DNA from: Diadophis punctatus similis | Lineage: Eukaryota; Chordata; Lepidosauria; Squamata; Dipsadidae | Assembly: GCA_023053685.1 (NCBI GenBank) | Contig: JALIGW010000003.1 | Location: 47,643,996-47,707,995, forward strand | Length of the DNA: 64,000 bases | Reading direction: 5' to 3' | In this document: positions 48,302 through 59,469 of the stretch, piece by piece | Numbering within the stretch: the first letter of the stretch is position 1 | How the letters are laid out: every line of letters starts with the position of its first letter | The notes under the pieces: model-generated | What the model saw: only the letters and a program-made list of their open reading frames with translations | Database searches by the model: none | Told to the model about the DNA's origin: nothing | Made by a program: the position numbers and the translations under genes

Positions 48302-49108
48302 ATGCTTATCTCTCTTCAGCTTCCTGAAAACTGTTGTGCTATGTTCATCACAAGGTATAATTGATTATTCATGAGAAGTGGAAGCCTGATCCTCTCTTTA
48401 TGGAACTACAAGGTGAGATGATACTGTATGTTCCAGACCTGAACAAAGATTGAAACTGTGACCGTTCCAAAATCAAACTACTTGACAAGGAATCAGTTCT
48501 TTTGATGTCTTTGCTTCAATCAATTGGAGGGGGTAGTATTTATTTTGATCCCATGATGAGTGCGGAGAAGATAGTTAGATGTTCTATCTTTCCCCATAAT
48601 TATTTGCTGGTTAAAAGAAAACTTCTCTCCTGGCAGCTGCTGCTATTGGCTGCATAGGAAGAAAAAAGATAAGTACAAATAAGAACATACTCCATCATAA
48701 TTAATAGCTAATTTGGGATGATTGAAATTGCAAAACTGTCAGGGCAGGAAGTATTTTAAAATAACTCTTAGTATATTATTATACCTTATTGTACCTAAAC
48801 AATACCATTCTACCCAACTGGTCTTCAATAAAAGCTTTGGTAGATTCAATCTCCCATGTTTCCTAATTCAGTTGAATTCCAGGAAAGAACATGCATTCCT
48901 ACTGTAGGGTCTTGCACAGGCTCTGAAAACTTGCAACTGATTATGTCATGTCCCTCCAGCTGACATCAAGCTACTTTCTTTCCTATCTGGCTGGGGTGAG
49001 AAAGAGAAGGTAAAAAGCTGAAGATTTTTACCTTTATATTCCCCATTTATACATGCATGTTAAAAGGCAGTGTGGTTTCAGTGCTTCAAGGTGGTTGTAC
49101 CCACCATC

Positions 49109-49535
49109 TGTCAAGCGCCAGGGAAATCAGGAAATCCAGGCGGTCCAAATGGGTATAAAGATTTATTGCAAGCTTAAGTTCTTTACAAGAATCTGAACTA
49201 CTAACAGTCAAAGTTATTTGGCCACAGATAAGGAATTAAAGGTGGGCTGGATTTAGATACCTTGTGGCCCAATTACTGACTGATGATGCATTTGACCCCT
49301 CCCTCGGACTCAGCCTGGTCCTCTATACCATCTTGATATCCCACAACAATTCTATTCCTAACTGAATTTATCTTACATAAATTCAGTTTAGTTTGCTGCC
49401 CACATTGTAAGATTTATTATCCCTTAATAGTAGGTGGCCAAGAAAGCGAAAAAGGGGAGGACCAAGACCATATTGACAATATTACTTGCCTAACCTAGAG
49501 ACTACCCAAAGCAATCTGTTTTTTTAAAAAAAATA
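49109..49535. mobile_element. LTR-like segment, unproven
   Basis: It starts tgtcaagcgccagggaaatc with tttattgcaagctt nearby, like the other LTRs, and a possible end lies at accatattgaca. No matching target duplication was found at that end, so the call rests on resemblance. Confidence 0.25.
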
Positions 49536-49823
49536 GTTAATAACAAGGTTTCGTGAGACAATGAACAGAATATTCAAGAGATACAAAATTATAGAATTCC
49601 AAAATTGAATACAGTGAGATTGAATACCAATATATCTATTCCAGGTTTTGCTCTCTCTTGGTTTAAAACATAACAATGCTTAATGAAAATGCTGTTCTAC
49701 TGCATTTGGACTGTACTAGATGAGGAAGACTGACTCTCCCCCTCTCTCTCCCTCTCTGACATGCTCTCTCTCTCCCTCCCACCCACCCTCCACACATGCA
49801 CAAACACGTGTGTGAGTGCATAC

Positions 49824-50100
49824 CAGGGGTGGGTTCCGGATTTCTTTACTGCCGGTTCGCTCAGAGATGCGACACGCGGGTGCGCGGGCTTTGTGCGGGC
49901 ACACGCACATGCACAGTGCTAAAACAAAGCTTCTGCGCATGCACAGAAGCAAAAAACAAGATGGCAGTGCCTATGGTGCCGCCGAGAGAACCGGCTTGGG
50001 GGCGTGGCAGGCCTGGGTCGCTGCCGGTTCCAGCAACCCAGGCCACCAAGTTACTACAGGTTCTACAGAACCGGTTCGAACCGGGAAGAACCCACTTCTG
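49824..50100. mobile_element. hAT MITE, 277 bp
   Basis: Ends caggggtgggttccgg and ccgggaagaacccacttctg, with tgccggttcgctc and gaaccggttcgaaccg inside. Flanks gtgcatac/gtgtacat match only 5/8. Contains cttctgcgcatgcacagaag. Confidence 0.65.
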
Positions 50101-50911
50101 GTGTACATGCACAGTAATCATTATAGCACAAGAGAATTGCTTCACAGCTATCATTTCCCCTGATCATTGACTATATTGGGCTGGTGGGATTCCTAGTCCA
50201 CACTTTCTACAATATATAATCATTAGTTTTGAGATTAAGAATGTGGCCTAAAACCATTGGGGTTTTTGCCATTTGCTTCATCCCTTTGTTTGCCATTTCT
50301 CATGCTCCAGGAAAGCCCTTAAATCTGGTTGTCCTTTGGGTTTTTTTACTCTTACGAAGCACACATGGATTGCTTTTATTGATGGACAATTTAAAAAAAT
50401 CATTATTCTGTGTTTTCCAAGCCTGATGAATTTTAATAACATTAAGAATAGTTGCTCTTTGTTTATTGTTTCTCATTTCTGTTGCATCTGATAGAGGTGA
50501 TGAATATTTTGTTTTCTATGAAGTCATTATTACTAAATGAGCATAAAATGCAGTGAAGTCTGTCCGTAAATGAAAGATAAACCTCCTCAGAGTATTGTTG
50601 TCCTACATATTTCAAAAACAACAGGATAATGTCATGTGGCAACCTATAAACCTGCCCTAGTTCTACTTTCTGTATGCCTTGCAGTGAATCACCAAAATGT
50701 CAAAAGAAACACTTGCAGATAGCGGTTTTTCAAAATAAAGAAGGCCATATCCCAGTTGATATCTATTTGTGTCACTTTGCTAAATTCATCTGAACAATGT
50801 TGATTCACAATACCTCAAGAAATCTTACCAAAGGTGATCTGACATATTAGAAGACCAAGATAATTAATCTCCTTGGGCAGAATCATTTGCCCCAAATTCT
50901 ATATGTTTTGA
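50101..50911. other. Unique AT-rich sequence
   Basis: No gene or repeat recognised. Confidence 0.5.
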
Positions 50912-50919
50912 TCAGATAC

Positions 50920-51330
50920 CAGGCGTGAACTGCTGGGGGTTCGCTAAGCTAAGATTCTGTGCTAAGATTCTGTGCAGTTCAGAGAACCCCAAATCCCACT
51001 CCTGGCTGGCCCCGCCCACCTCACCCCTCCCAGGAGTCCCCACACAGCCCATTTTGGATGCAAGTAAATGCAGGGCACATGCGGAGGCTCAGGAAGGGTG
51101 AAAAACGGGCCTACCGGAAGTTCGGGAAGACCAGAAACGGGCCTGTTAATGGGCTTCAGAGGGCCTCCGGAGCCTGGGGAGGCCGTTTTCGCCCTCCCGG
51201 AGGCTCAAAGAAAGCTTCCGGAGCCTGGGAGGGCAAACCCCTCCCCCACGGTGCAGGAGGCTGACTAGGCCACACCCACCCAGCAACTGGCCAGAGAACC
51301 CCTTGTTAAAATTTTTGAAGCCCACTCCTG
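50920..51330. mobile_element. hAT MITE, 411 bp, with exact target duplication
   Basis: Left end caggcgtgaactgctggggg, right end gaagcccactcctg. The repeat tcagatac flanks it on both sides (50912-50919, 51331-51338; 8/8). A 15-bp tandem duplication of taagattctgtgc lies at 50947-50974. Interior gcctccggagcctggg blocks repeat. Confidence 0.78.
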
Positions 51331-51338
51331 TCAGATAC

Positions 51339-51880
51339 ATTCATATTTCCACAGTATCGGTCTGTGCTCTCCAGGGTTGGCATGACATATAGAAAAGATA
51401 ATTAAGATACTTCGGAATTTGCATTGTTCACCTTTGTCTCCATACTACTGCTCCATGTTATTGTTATTGCACATCTTCAACATTACCTTTCTACTCTTCT
51501 TCAAGCTCCCCACTTCTGAGCTGAAGTGCTCTCCAACAATATTTGAGTCGGCATCTTGTTAAACACTTTTTCTCCCTGTGGATCAAAATCAAGCTCAGTA
51601 TCACATCGTCGCCAAGAAGCTTTGTGCCTGATAGTCACCAAAAAGTTTTGAGCAAACTGGCTGATGAAAAGGACTACACTTTTCAGAAAATAGACCAGAT
51701 GTTAGCAAAGGCAGCTTAACAAAAGTGGCATTTCCCCCCTCTTCCCTTTAATTTTACTAGAATAAATGCAAGCACAGAAGGAAGCTGTGAGGAAGAGAGG
51801 GAGATAATGAAACAGATAAGACACTGTAAAATGCTCTTTGAAAATGGCTGCTTAGAGTTGAATGTTTATAGTTTGTTAGG
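51339..51880. other. Unique sequence
   Basis: Nothing recognised before the inverted SINE pair. Confidence 0.5.
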
Positions 51881-52068
51881 CTAAGGCTACTGTTCGATCT
51901 TCACCAACTCAAGGTTGATTCAGCCTTCCATTCTTCAGAGGTTGGTAAAATGAGGAGCCAGGTTGTTGGGGGCAATATGCTGACTCTGTAAACTGCTTAG
52001 AGAGGGCTGTAAATCACTATGAAGTGGTATATAAGTCCAAGTGCTATTGCTATTGCTACTGTGTACAT
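51881..52068 (+). mobile_element. 5'-truncated squamate tRNA-derived SINE
   Basis: It shares the 3' two-thirds of the SINE at 40919-41161, including the B-box region (gttcgatcttcacca), ttgttgggggcaatatgctg and the gctattgctattgct tail. The A-box half is missing. Only 150 bp separate it from an antisense copy of the same family. Confidence 0.8.
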
Positions 52069-52212
52069 TAAATGCTATTGCAAATTGCAGTGTTTTCCTC
52101 CACAAAAATTGAAATGAAACAGGTGTGAAATTTATTGTCCACTTGCAAACCCCTAAGCTGTCCCTATTGCCTCTATCACCAGTCAGTGCCAGTGGCATGA
52201 TTTCCTCCCAAT

Positions 52213-52455
52213 GCAATGGCAATAGCAATAGCAATAGCACTTTACTTATATACCGCTTCATAGTGCTTTACAGCACTCTCTAAGCAGTTTACAGAGTTCA
52301 GCATATTGCCCCCAACAATCTGGGTCCTCATTTTACCGACCTCGGAAGGATGGAAGGCTGAGTCAACCTTGAGCCTAGTGAGATTTGAACAGCTGAACTG
52401 TTGAACTAGCAGTCAGCCTGCAGTCGCAGCATTTAACCACTGCACCACTTCATGG
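52213..52455 (-). mobile_element. Squamate tRNA-derived SINE, antisense, near full length
   Basis: The complement of the SINE at 40919-41161: it starts on the plus strand with the agcaatagcaatagc tail, passes ttgcccccaacaatctgggt, and ends with the tRNA-like part including the complement of the A box (aaccactgcaccacttcatg). Confidence 0.8.
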
Positions 52456-53275
52456 GTGACAAGTCCTAGCGGTTTTTATAAAATTGAGGTTGCTCTTGAA
52501 TTACATCAGAATGAAGAGGAAAATATTTTAATGTAGTCTAAGGATGCCTGTCTTACTCATGGGCTTAGGACAAGATAAAGGCAGTATTTTGTGGGTGCTG
52601 CAGAAAAACCAAAATCTGTTGTCAAGAATACTACTGTTGCACTTGTTAGGTACAAGCAAAGAAGGCCCTAAGTGTTGTCTGAGCATCAGTAACAGCCTGT
52701 GTGAACATTGCCTTCTATTCATGATCAAGTAAATAAGCTTAGAAAGATTCATTCCACAAAACCACACACTTGTGTTAATTCCATTCATAAGGAGATTGTT
52801 TTGAGAAGGATATTAAGTGAACAGTGACACCACAATTGTACACTTGTCTTCTCAGAAATAAGCCTTATTGAGCTGACTTTAAGCAGATAAAGAAGCAGAA
52901 GCTGCAGCTTAAATTCATGTCATTACGGAATGAGTGAAGGAATTGACACAGAATTTGGGTCATTATTTTAATGGCATTTTAGCCCACAAAAATTTCACGT
53001 GTGACACCCTACAATCGTAACAAATTGAATTGAAATGCTAGATTGAAAGTAGTAGATGCTTCGGTCACATTCACAAGCATGTAATGTACACATGCATGCA
53101 GGGAAAGTAAAATATTTCATCCTGCTTTGTTCTTAAATGATCGAATTCGTGCTCATGACAATAGCAAAGGTATACTCGAAGTATTCTAAGCAACCTGAAA
53201 GGGTTCTTATGAACAGATGAATAAAACAAGCACAATTCTAAATGAACACCATTTGCTCAATGCCAAAGGCATTGG
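52456..53275. other. Unique sequence
   Basis: Nothing recognised. Confidence 0.5.
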
Positions 53276-53450
53276 ACTTAAACATCCATGAAGTATGTAT
53301 CTCTGGCTTGCTTGATGTGTTTTCAGGTTTGAACTTTCAAGGTGCTACTAGGATCATTTGGGCTACACGATTAGGCCCTTTGGTCAAAAGAAGCCCCAAC
53401 TGGGCTTTCTTCTAACCCCTTCCTAGGAATGCTTGGCTTTACTCTGACAC
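53276..53450 (+). repeat. Duplicated segment, uninterrupted copy
   Basis: About 175 bp (cttaaacatccatgaagtat, tttgaactttcaaggtgcta, aggccctttggtcaaaagaa, tttcctaggaatgcttg-like) recurs at 56689-56767 plus 58065-58160. This copy lacks the LINE insertion and so gives the empty site. Confidence 0.8.
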
Positions 53451-53910
53451 TGAAATAAGAATCTAAAAGGAATGGTTGTACTTGTCTCGCTTTCCATAAA
53501 AGTGTGTCCTTTAAGCATCTCTCTATTGAGCTTTGTTCTCTGGGATTCTCTGTAGTGCTTTCACAAGTGGGGTCATGGTGTTATTTTTTTGAGAAATGTC
53601 AGCTTGACAGCAGTTCACAAAGGTAGAAGCAGATGCTCTGAAAATGCCATACCAGCCTTATGACAGCATTTTTAAATTACTCATTTTCATTCAGTGTTTG
53701 TCAATACTTAAGATCCAAGCAGTGCTGGATCTTAAGGACTGTGGCATCTGCCATGAAATACACATAGTTTGAGATTCTTAAAAGTAGGCTTCTCTTTTTT
53801 TTTCCTTTTGTTGTTTGTCAGCTGCCAACTGGCCATAGGAAAAAAACCCACAACTTAGTTTACTCTTGGATCCTTTAACCAGATCTGTAGAAATCAGAAC
53901 AAATAAGTAG
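53451..53910. other. Unique sequence
   Basis: Nothing recognised between the duplicated segment and the nested MITE. Confidence 0.5.
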
Positions 53911-54069
53911 TACAGGTAGTCCTTGCTTAGCAACTGTACTGTTCAGCAACCGTTCAAAGTTATGATGGAGTTGAAAAAGTAATCCTATGACTAGCCTTCA
54001 CACTTACAACCGTTGCATCCTCCCCATGGTTACATGATTGAAATTGGGGCACTTTCCAACTAGCAGGTG

Positions 54070-54474
54070 TGTCAGGTTCCGGTAGAGAAATAAAGAGTCC
54101 ACACGCAATTCTGGCTTGTAATAAGTTCATTTACTCCTCCTCCGGCACAAACTGACAAACACTATCAATTGCAAAGTGTAATTTTTTGTCAGAGCTGCAC
54201 ACTCCGTGCTCCCCACTACCTTTATACTACCCGCGCCACACCCCAGTGGTTATTTCTTATCCAATCTCTTCGCTAGGCTTGTAATCAGTAGAGGCTTGTG
54301 AATAGCTGTTTCTCAGCAGTTCCAGAAAGTTGCAGGGCTGTCTGATGTCATCGGTATGCATCCACGCTGACACCTGATCACAGTAGCAAGCTCTCACAGC
54401 CCGGATATCAGGTTACAGCCTGCTCCCTCAGTGCAAATGACATCTCCGGGCCGGCAGGCTCGCCGGAGCTGACA
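54070..54474. mobile_element. Solo LTR, 405 bp, 5-bp target duplication
   Basis: Starts tgtcaggttccggtagagaa and ends gccggagctgaca. aggtg flanks it exactly (54065-54069, 54475-54479). It interrupts a Tigger-like MITE, whose sequence (actagcaggtg|tttatgat) continues on both sides. No internal retroviral genes remain. Confidence 0.75.
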
Positions 54475-54487
54475 AGGTGTTTATGAT

Positions 54488-55345
54488 ACCATGTTTCTCC
54501 GAAAATAAGTCCTATCACGAAAATAAGCCCTAGCTTGATTTTATGTCTACACCTAATATAAGCCCCACTCCAAAAATAAGCCCTAGTTAAGACCCCGCCC
54601 ACTCCATCCCACCATCTGGTTGTATGAGGTGAGGTGAGGCACATATGTAAAAATCAAGCTAGGGTGGTGGTGGGGAGTGGAGCTGCCCCAAGCGCCCTGC
54701 ACCTGCTTATCTTAGGACCACTGTAGCCAGGCCTCCCACACCCTGACACCTGTCGTGCCGCTGCTCCAACCCCCCACCCCCACCCTAGCTTGATTTTTAC
54801 GCATGCGCCTCACCCCACCTCATACAACCAGACGGTGGAATGGGAGTGGGCAGGGTCTTAACTAGCAGCGGTGGGTTCCTCCCAGTTCGGACCAGATCGC
54901 CCGAACCATTAGCAGCCCACTGATGACGCAACGATGGCATCATGGATCCGGTTTGGTCAGTGCCGGTCCATGGACGCCGCCATCTTTTTTTGGGAGTTTT
55001 TGGAGAATTTCTCCGTGTTTGGATAGCTTCTCCTCTTCCGCGTCTTGAAAAAGAGCCTTCCCGCCCGCCCCCGGGTTAATACTGACCTTTATTTCTTTGC
55101 CTGAAGCACAGCTGATCAGCTCCTCAGCTGTGTTTCAGGCTGAATCCTACTACTGAGCATGCGCGGAAGTGAAATTGCACAGGGGGAATGCGCATGTGCG
55201 CACAAGTGGAGCGAGCGAGCGTGCACACACACGAAACATCTCAATGCGAACCGGTGGCTAAGGTAAATGGAACCTACCCCTGTTAACTAGGGCTTATTTT
55301 TGGGGTAGGACTTATATTAGATGCACACTTAAAAAGTCTGTCCCA
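54488..55345. mobile_element. Foldback element starting ccatgtttctccg, interrupted by a hAT element
   Basis: Starts after TA with ccatgtttctccgaaaataa. The left arm (aatataagccccactccaaa, agccctagttaagaccc) is mirrored by gggtcttaactag and ggcttatttttggggtagga on the right, so the unit is an inverted repeat. The outer right terminus is lost. The hAT element 54866-55282 lies in the right arm. Confidence 0.6.
54866..55282. mobile_element. hAT MITE, 417 bp, innermost layer of a nest
   Basis: Ends cagcggtgggttcctccc and ggaacctacccctg, flanked by ttaactag on both sides (54858-54865, 55283-55290; 8/8). It contains gagcatgcgcggaagtgaaa. Confidence 0.85.
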
Positions 55346-55397
55346 GCCATGTCTCACTGCCAGTCCCAATTGTGATTTGTTAAGAATGGACTACCTG

Positions 55398-56346
55398 TAC
55401 TATATCTTTCTTCCCTAAGCTTGGCAATGGCAAAGATTCACGCAAAGAAGGCCACATGATCTGACAGTTGAACTTGTGTCTTACTGGCTTTTGTCAAGCC
55501 CTGTTTGTTTGACAAAATTAGCCCATTAATGCTTGGAGAACACATTAGACTTCAAGGACTTCCACATGACACAGTTTTTATTCATTTTCCACCCTCCCAC
55601 AATACAAAGTTAAAGTGACATCTCCTAACCTGTGAGCCAAGAGAAAACTAAATAGGAATAACATTTGCTATCCTCACTGTTGATGTCTGCTCTGCCACAG
55701 ACACCTGTCATTCACCAGATTGAGGTATCCTTATTTACTGAGTGAAGGGCACATTGAGGAAAGTTATTCTTGAATTCTCCTGGGGAGGGGGATGTTCTTC
55801 TCTCCCACCAACCAATACCAGCCAGCAGAAGAAGAGCTACCGGAAATCCTCCTTAATGTGGAATGGGGAGGTTAGATTGTGTATTTAGGCATATGTCAAA
55901 ACTTACTTCAAAGCAAGTGTAAGTAATCTTTAAGAATGCTGTGTTTTAATAGTGCTGACTTTTAATGTGTGTGCTTGCATTTTAAAATATTTGCATTGTA
56001 TTTTTATTCTTGTTCATTACTCAGAGTTGCTACTGGTAACGGGCAGTCTTATATTTGTTAAATGAATAAATGGTGCATGGCAGGGTTGCACAGTGTAATA
56101 AGAAGGACAATGCCACCTGCTTCCTGGCCAGGTTATTTCTAATCATGTGTTCGTCACCATATTGGAAGAGCATTAGGTTCATATGTAAAAATACCTGACT
56201 GAACAACAGAAAGTGAATGTTTAGCAATGTAGTGGAAGAGAAATTCCTGCTTTACAAACAATAGCTTCCTCCAGTCTTTCAGCTGTTCACCTGGGCTATT
56301 TTCATTGATGGGCATGCTTTGGGTCCTGTTGATTAAACAATCTTGA
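55398..56346. other. Unique sequence
   Basis: Nothing recognised. Confidence 0.5.
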
Positions 56347-56380
56347 CATACATACATACATACATACATACATACATACA

Positions 56381-56411
<31 letters not shown>

Positions 56412-56432
56412 TATGGAGTGTGCCTATATATG

Positions 56433-56468
<36 letters not shown>
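56347..56468 (+). repeat. (CATA)n and (GT)n
   Basis: 16 cata units (56347-56410), a 22-bp spacer, and 18 gt units (56433-56468). Confidence 0.95.
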
Positions 56469-56473
<5 letters not shown>

Positions 56474-56688
56474 CTCCCTACACATGCTGTTCACATTGAG
56501 TTTTACAGCATTCCTGATCCTTAATTTTATTGTTACATAAAACATCACATGAAAATTATCCAAAGCTATGTGTCCTCAAACTTTGTTTAATTATATTAGA
56601 GGGTAGGATCTTTGGGCTTTTGGTTGCTTTAGTTTTAGGACTACTCAGTCTACATCTCAGATTCATCATTGTACCCAAAGGGAGAGTC

Positions 56689-58160
56689 ACTTAAACATCC
56701 ATGAAGTATGTATATCTGATTTGCTTGATGTGTTTCCAGATTTGAACTTTCAAGGTGTTACTGGGATAAAAACATATGGACTACAAAACTCGACCAGGGC
56801 AAAGCAATAGACGCAATCTACATAGACTTTTGTAAAGCCTTTGACTCTGTATTACATGACAAACTACTCCATAAACTAAAATCTTACGGCATCTCTGGCC
56901 CCCTACACAAATGGATAACTGCATTCCTGTCAAACAGACAACAAGTGGTCAAAACAGGATCAGCTCTATCAAACCCTGTACCTGTTAACAGTGGTTTTAG
57001 GACCTACTCTCTTCATTCTTTACATAAATGACATTTGTGATAATATGCAAAGCAACTGCGTCCTCTTCGCAGATGATGTTAAACTATTCAACACCACCGA
57101 CAATACTACAACCCTTCAAAAAGACCTTGACTATGTATCTGAATGGTCAAACAAGTGGCAACTACCAATCTCAAACAACAAATGCTCAGTTTTACACATT
57201 GGCAAAAATAATCAAAACACAAAATACAAACATGATGATCATGACCTTGATGATGATCCTCATTCAGTAAAGGACCTTGGAGTACTCATCTCTAACGATC
57301 TAAGTGCCAGAGCCCACTGCAACAACATAGCTAAGAAGGCATTAAGAGTGGTTAACCTAATCTTGCATAGCTTCTTCTCTGGTGACATTGTACTCTTAAC
57401 CAGAGTATACAAAACATTTGCTAGACCGATTCTTGAATACAGCTCATCTGTCTGGAACCCACACTACATATCACACATTAACACAATTGAGAATGTCCAG
57501 AGATACTTCACAAGAAGAGTATTACATTCCTCTGTTCACAACAGAATACCTTATGAAACCAGACTTGAAATTTTGAAACTTGAAAATTTAGAACTACGCC
57601 GCCTTCGATCTGGCCTAAGTGTAGCTCAAAATTATCTGCCACAATGTCCTACCTGCTAACGACTACTTCAGCTTCAACCGCAATAATACACGAGCTCACA
57701 ATAGATACAAACTTAATGTAAACCGCTCCAAACTTGATTGCTAAAAATTCGACTTCAACAACAGAGTGGTAAATGCCTGGAACACTTTACCTGACTCAGT
57801 AGTTTCTTCCCCTAACCCCAAAAACTTCAACCTCAGATTACTTACCATCGACCTCACCCCATTCGTAAGAGGTCGGTAAGGGGCATGCATAAGCGCACAA
57901 TCGTGCCTACCGTTCCGGTCCTAATGTACCCATATATTCATACCTCTTTTACTCTTATTCATGCTTGTACTATTACATATACAGTATATTCAATCATGTT
58001 TTACTGTTTATACTTTGCTTATAATCATATATGCTTGACAAATAAACAAATACAAATACAAAAAATCATTTGGGCTGTATAATTAGGCCCTTTGGTCAAA
58101 AAAGTCCCAACTGGGCTCTCCACTAACCATTTCCTAGGAATGCTTGACTTTACTCTGAAA
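56689..58160 (+). repeat. Duplicated segment, copy split by a LINE
   Basis: The same sequence as 53276-53450, with about 10-15% difference judged by eye. It is interrupted between ttactgggat and aatcatttgggctgt by the LINE at 56768-58064. Confidence 0.8.
56768..58064 (+). mobile_element. CR1-group non-LTR retrotransposon fragment, reverse transcriptase domain broken by a frameshift
   Basis: The frame from about 56786 reads KLDQGKAIDAIYIDFCKAF then DSVLHDKLLHKLKSYGISG, an RT palm segment. Near 56985-56995 a short deletion removes the expected PQGS motif and shifts the frame. The next frame (56991-57659) continues VLGPTLFILYINDI, the active-site box FADD (57066-57077), and thumb/C-terminal blocks such as VYKTFARPILEYSSSVWNPH. 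A stop near 57657 and a further frame change follow. The 3' end is a repetitive aaataaacaaatacaaa tail. Both borders are fixed by an uninterrupted paralogous sequence at 53276-53450. It is a dead copy; the assignment to CR1 group rather than Rex1 or another clade is tentative. Confidence 0.8.
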
Positions 58161-58529
58161 TCTTACTAAAGTTTTCTCCAACAGAAATACTGCAAATGGA
58201 GCTGGTTTTTCAATTTTCCAACATGTAGGCAGCAGGAGCACTAAAAACATGTTCCTAACCCTAGGGAGTACTTTGTAAGAAGAAAAATAGAGCAATCGTA
58301 TTAGGCATATTAGGAGTGTGCTTTGGAATGTAGGTCAAATTACATGGTGCCACATTGAGTGAAAAACAGATCCAACTTCTCGCCCTCTAGTTTAAGGATG
58401 GATGCTGTTAAAGGTATCTGGGAAAAGTTATTAGATTTAGACAAGGTTCTGATATTTTCATTTGTCCGGTTTCTACCATCTTTTGTAAGAGGCCAATGCC
58501 TGCACTTTGCTTTACTGGATTCCCTAGGC

Positions 58530-58659
58530 CAGGGATCCCCAAACTTGGCAACTTTAAGACTTGTGGACTTCAACTCCCAGAATTCTCTAGCCAGCTGGCT
58601 GGAGAATTTTGGGAGTTGAAGTCCACAAGTCTTAAAGTTGCCAAGTTTGAAGACCTCTG
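58530..58659. mobile_element. Foldback hAT MITE, 130 bp, no loop
   Basis: Two 65-bp arms meet at ccagctgg with few mismatches, most of them at the outer end. The exact repeat ccctaggc flanks it (58522-58529, 58660-58667). It shares the gtggacttcaactcccagaa core. Confidence 0.88.
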
Positions 58660-58667
58660 CCCTAGGC

Positions 58668-59469
58668 TGAGACTAATAAAAAAAACTTGACAGTGTTCTG
58701 ATATGAGAAGCATGCGTGTAGGTTGCAGCATCCAAATCTTGTCTTGCTCTTTATTTCCAGTTTCAGTCTCCCGATGTGCGTTCTGTGAGAAGAGGTAGGA
58801 TGTTTACATCACTTTTATAAGTGGGCAATTGGACATTACAAAACCATATAGGAAGCTAGTGGGCAATCTCAGAGTCAGGAAATGAGTATAGATAATATGG
58901 CACAATCCAACTGCACATAATTAAGATGCATTATGACATTTCTTTTTTTCCTGAGAGGGAAATTCTTAGGCAACTGCAGAGATGCCAATATTCTAAATAA
59001 CCATTTTAAATAATGAAGAGTTGCATCTAGATAAAATGATAGACCTAACTCTTAGGTTCACACAGTGGAGGGCTGACAAGGCTGTTTTAAGTAACAGATG
59101 CTCTGTGAATCAACATTTGACAGCAATATAGGCAAACCCAAGGATTGATGGCTTAGTTCAAAAGTAAGTAACGTACCTTTTTGAACTAATGTATTTGCAG
59201 TCATCTGCTTTGGCACAGGTTAAGCATCCTGTACCTGATTTAATTCTTTTAGGCAGGCAGGAAGGAAAGGGAACCACATACAGTATACTGGAAAGCTAAA
59301 GCCAGTACCTCTGACCTTCCCAGAGGTGTTCCTGACCTCATAACCAGATTTCTTCAAAAATGAAAATGGTGAGTCATGAAACCCAGTGTTTTTTGTTTGT
59401 TTGATTGATTGTTTTTTTGAGTGGGGGACATATGCCCATCTGACCAGACAAAAGCCAAAGATCAGTTCA
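58668..59469. other. Unique sequence
   Basis: Nothing recognised before the L2 fragment. Confidence 0.5.

Larger units (their letters stand above)
45954..49108. other. AT-rich sequence, possibly old LINE debris
   Basis: No gene. The T-rich end at 47560-47690 and the A-rich 46600-47220 resemble an L1-type 3' region split by the MITE at 47228-47548, but no ORF remnant confirms it. Confidence 0.3.
53913..55397. mobile_element. Tigger-like MITE blown apart by three nested insertions
   Basis: Left end caggtagtccttgcttagc with TA before it (53911-53912); right end taagaatggactacctg followed by TA. Inside are a solo LTR (54070-54474) and a foldback element (54488-55345) that itself contains a hAT element (54866-55282). 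Confidence 0.65.
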
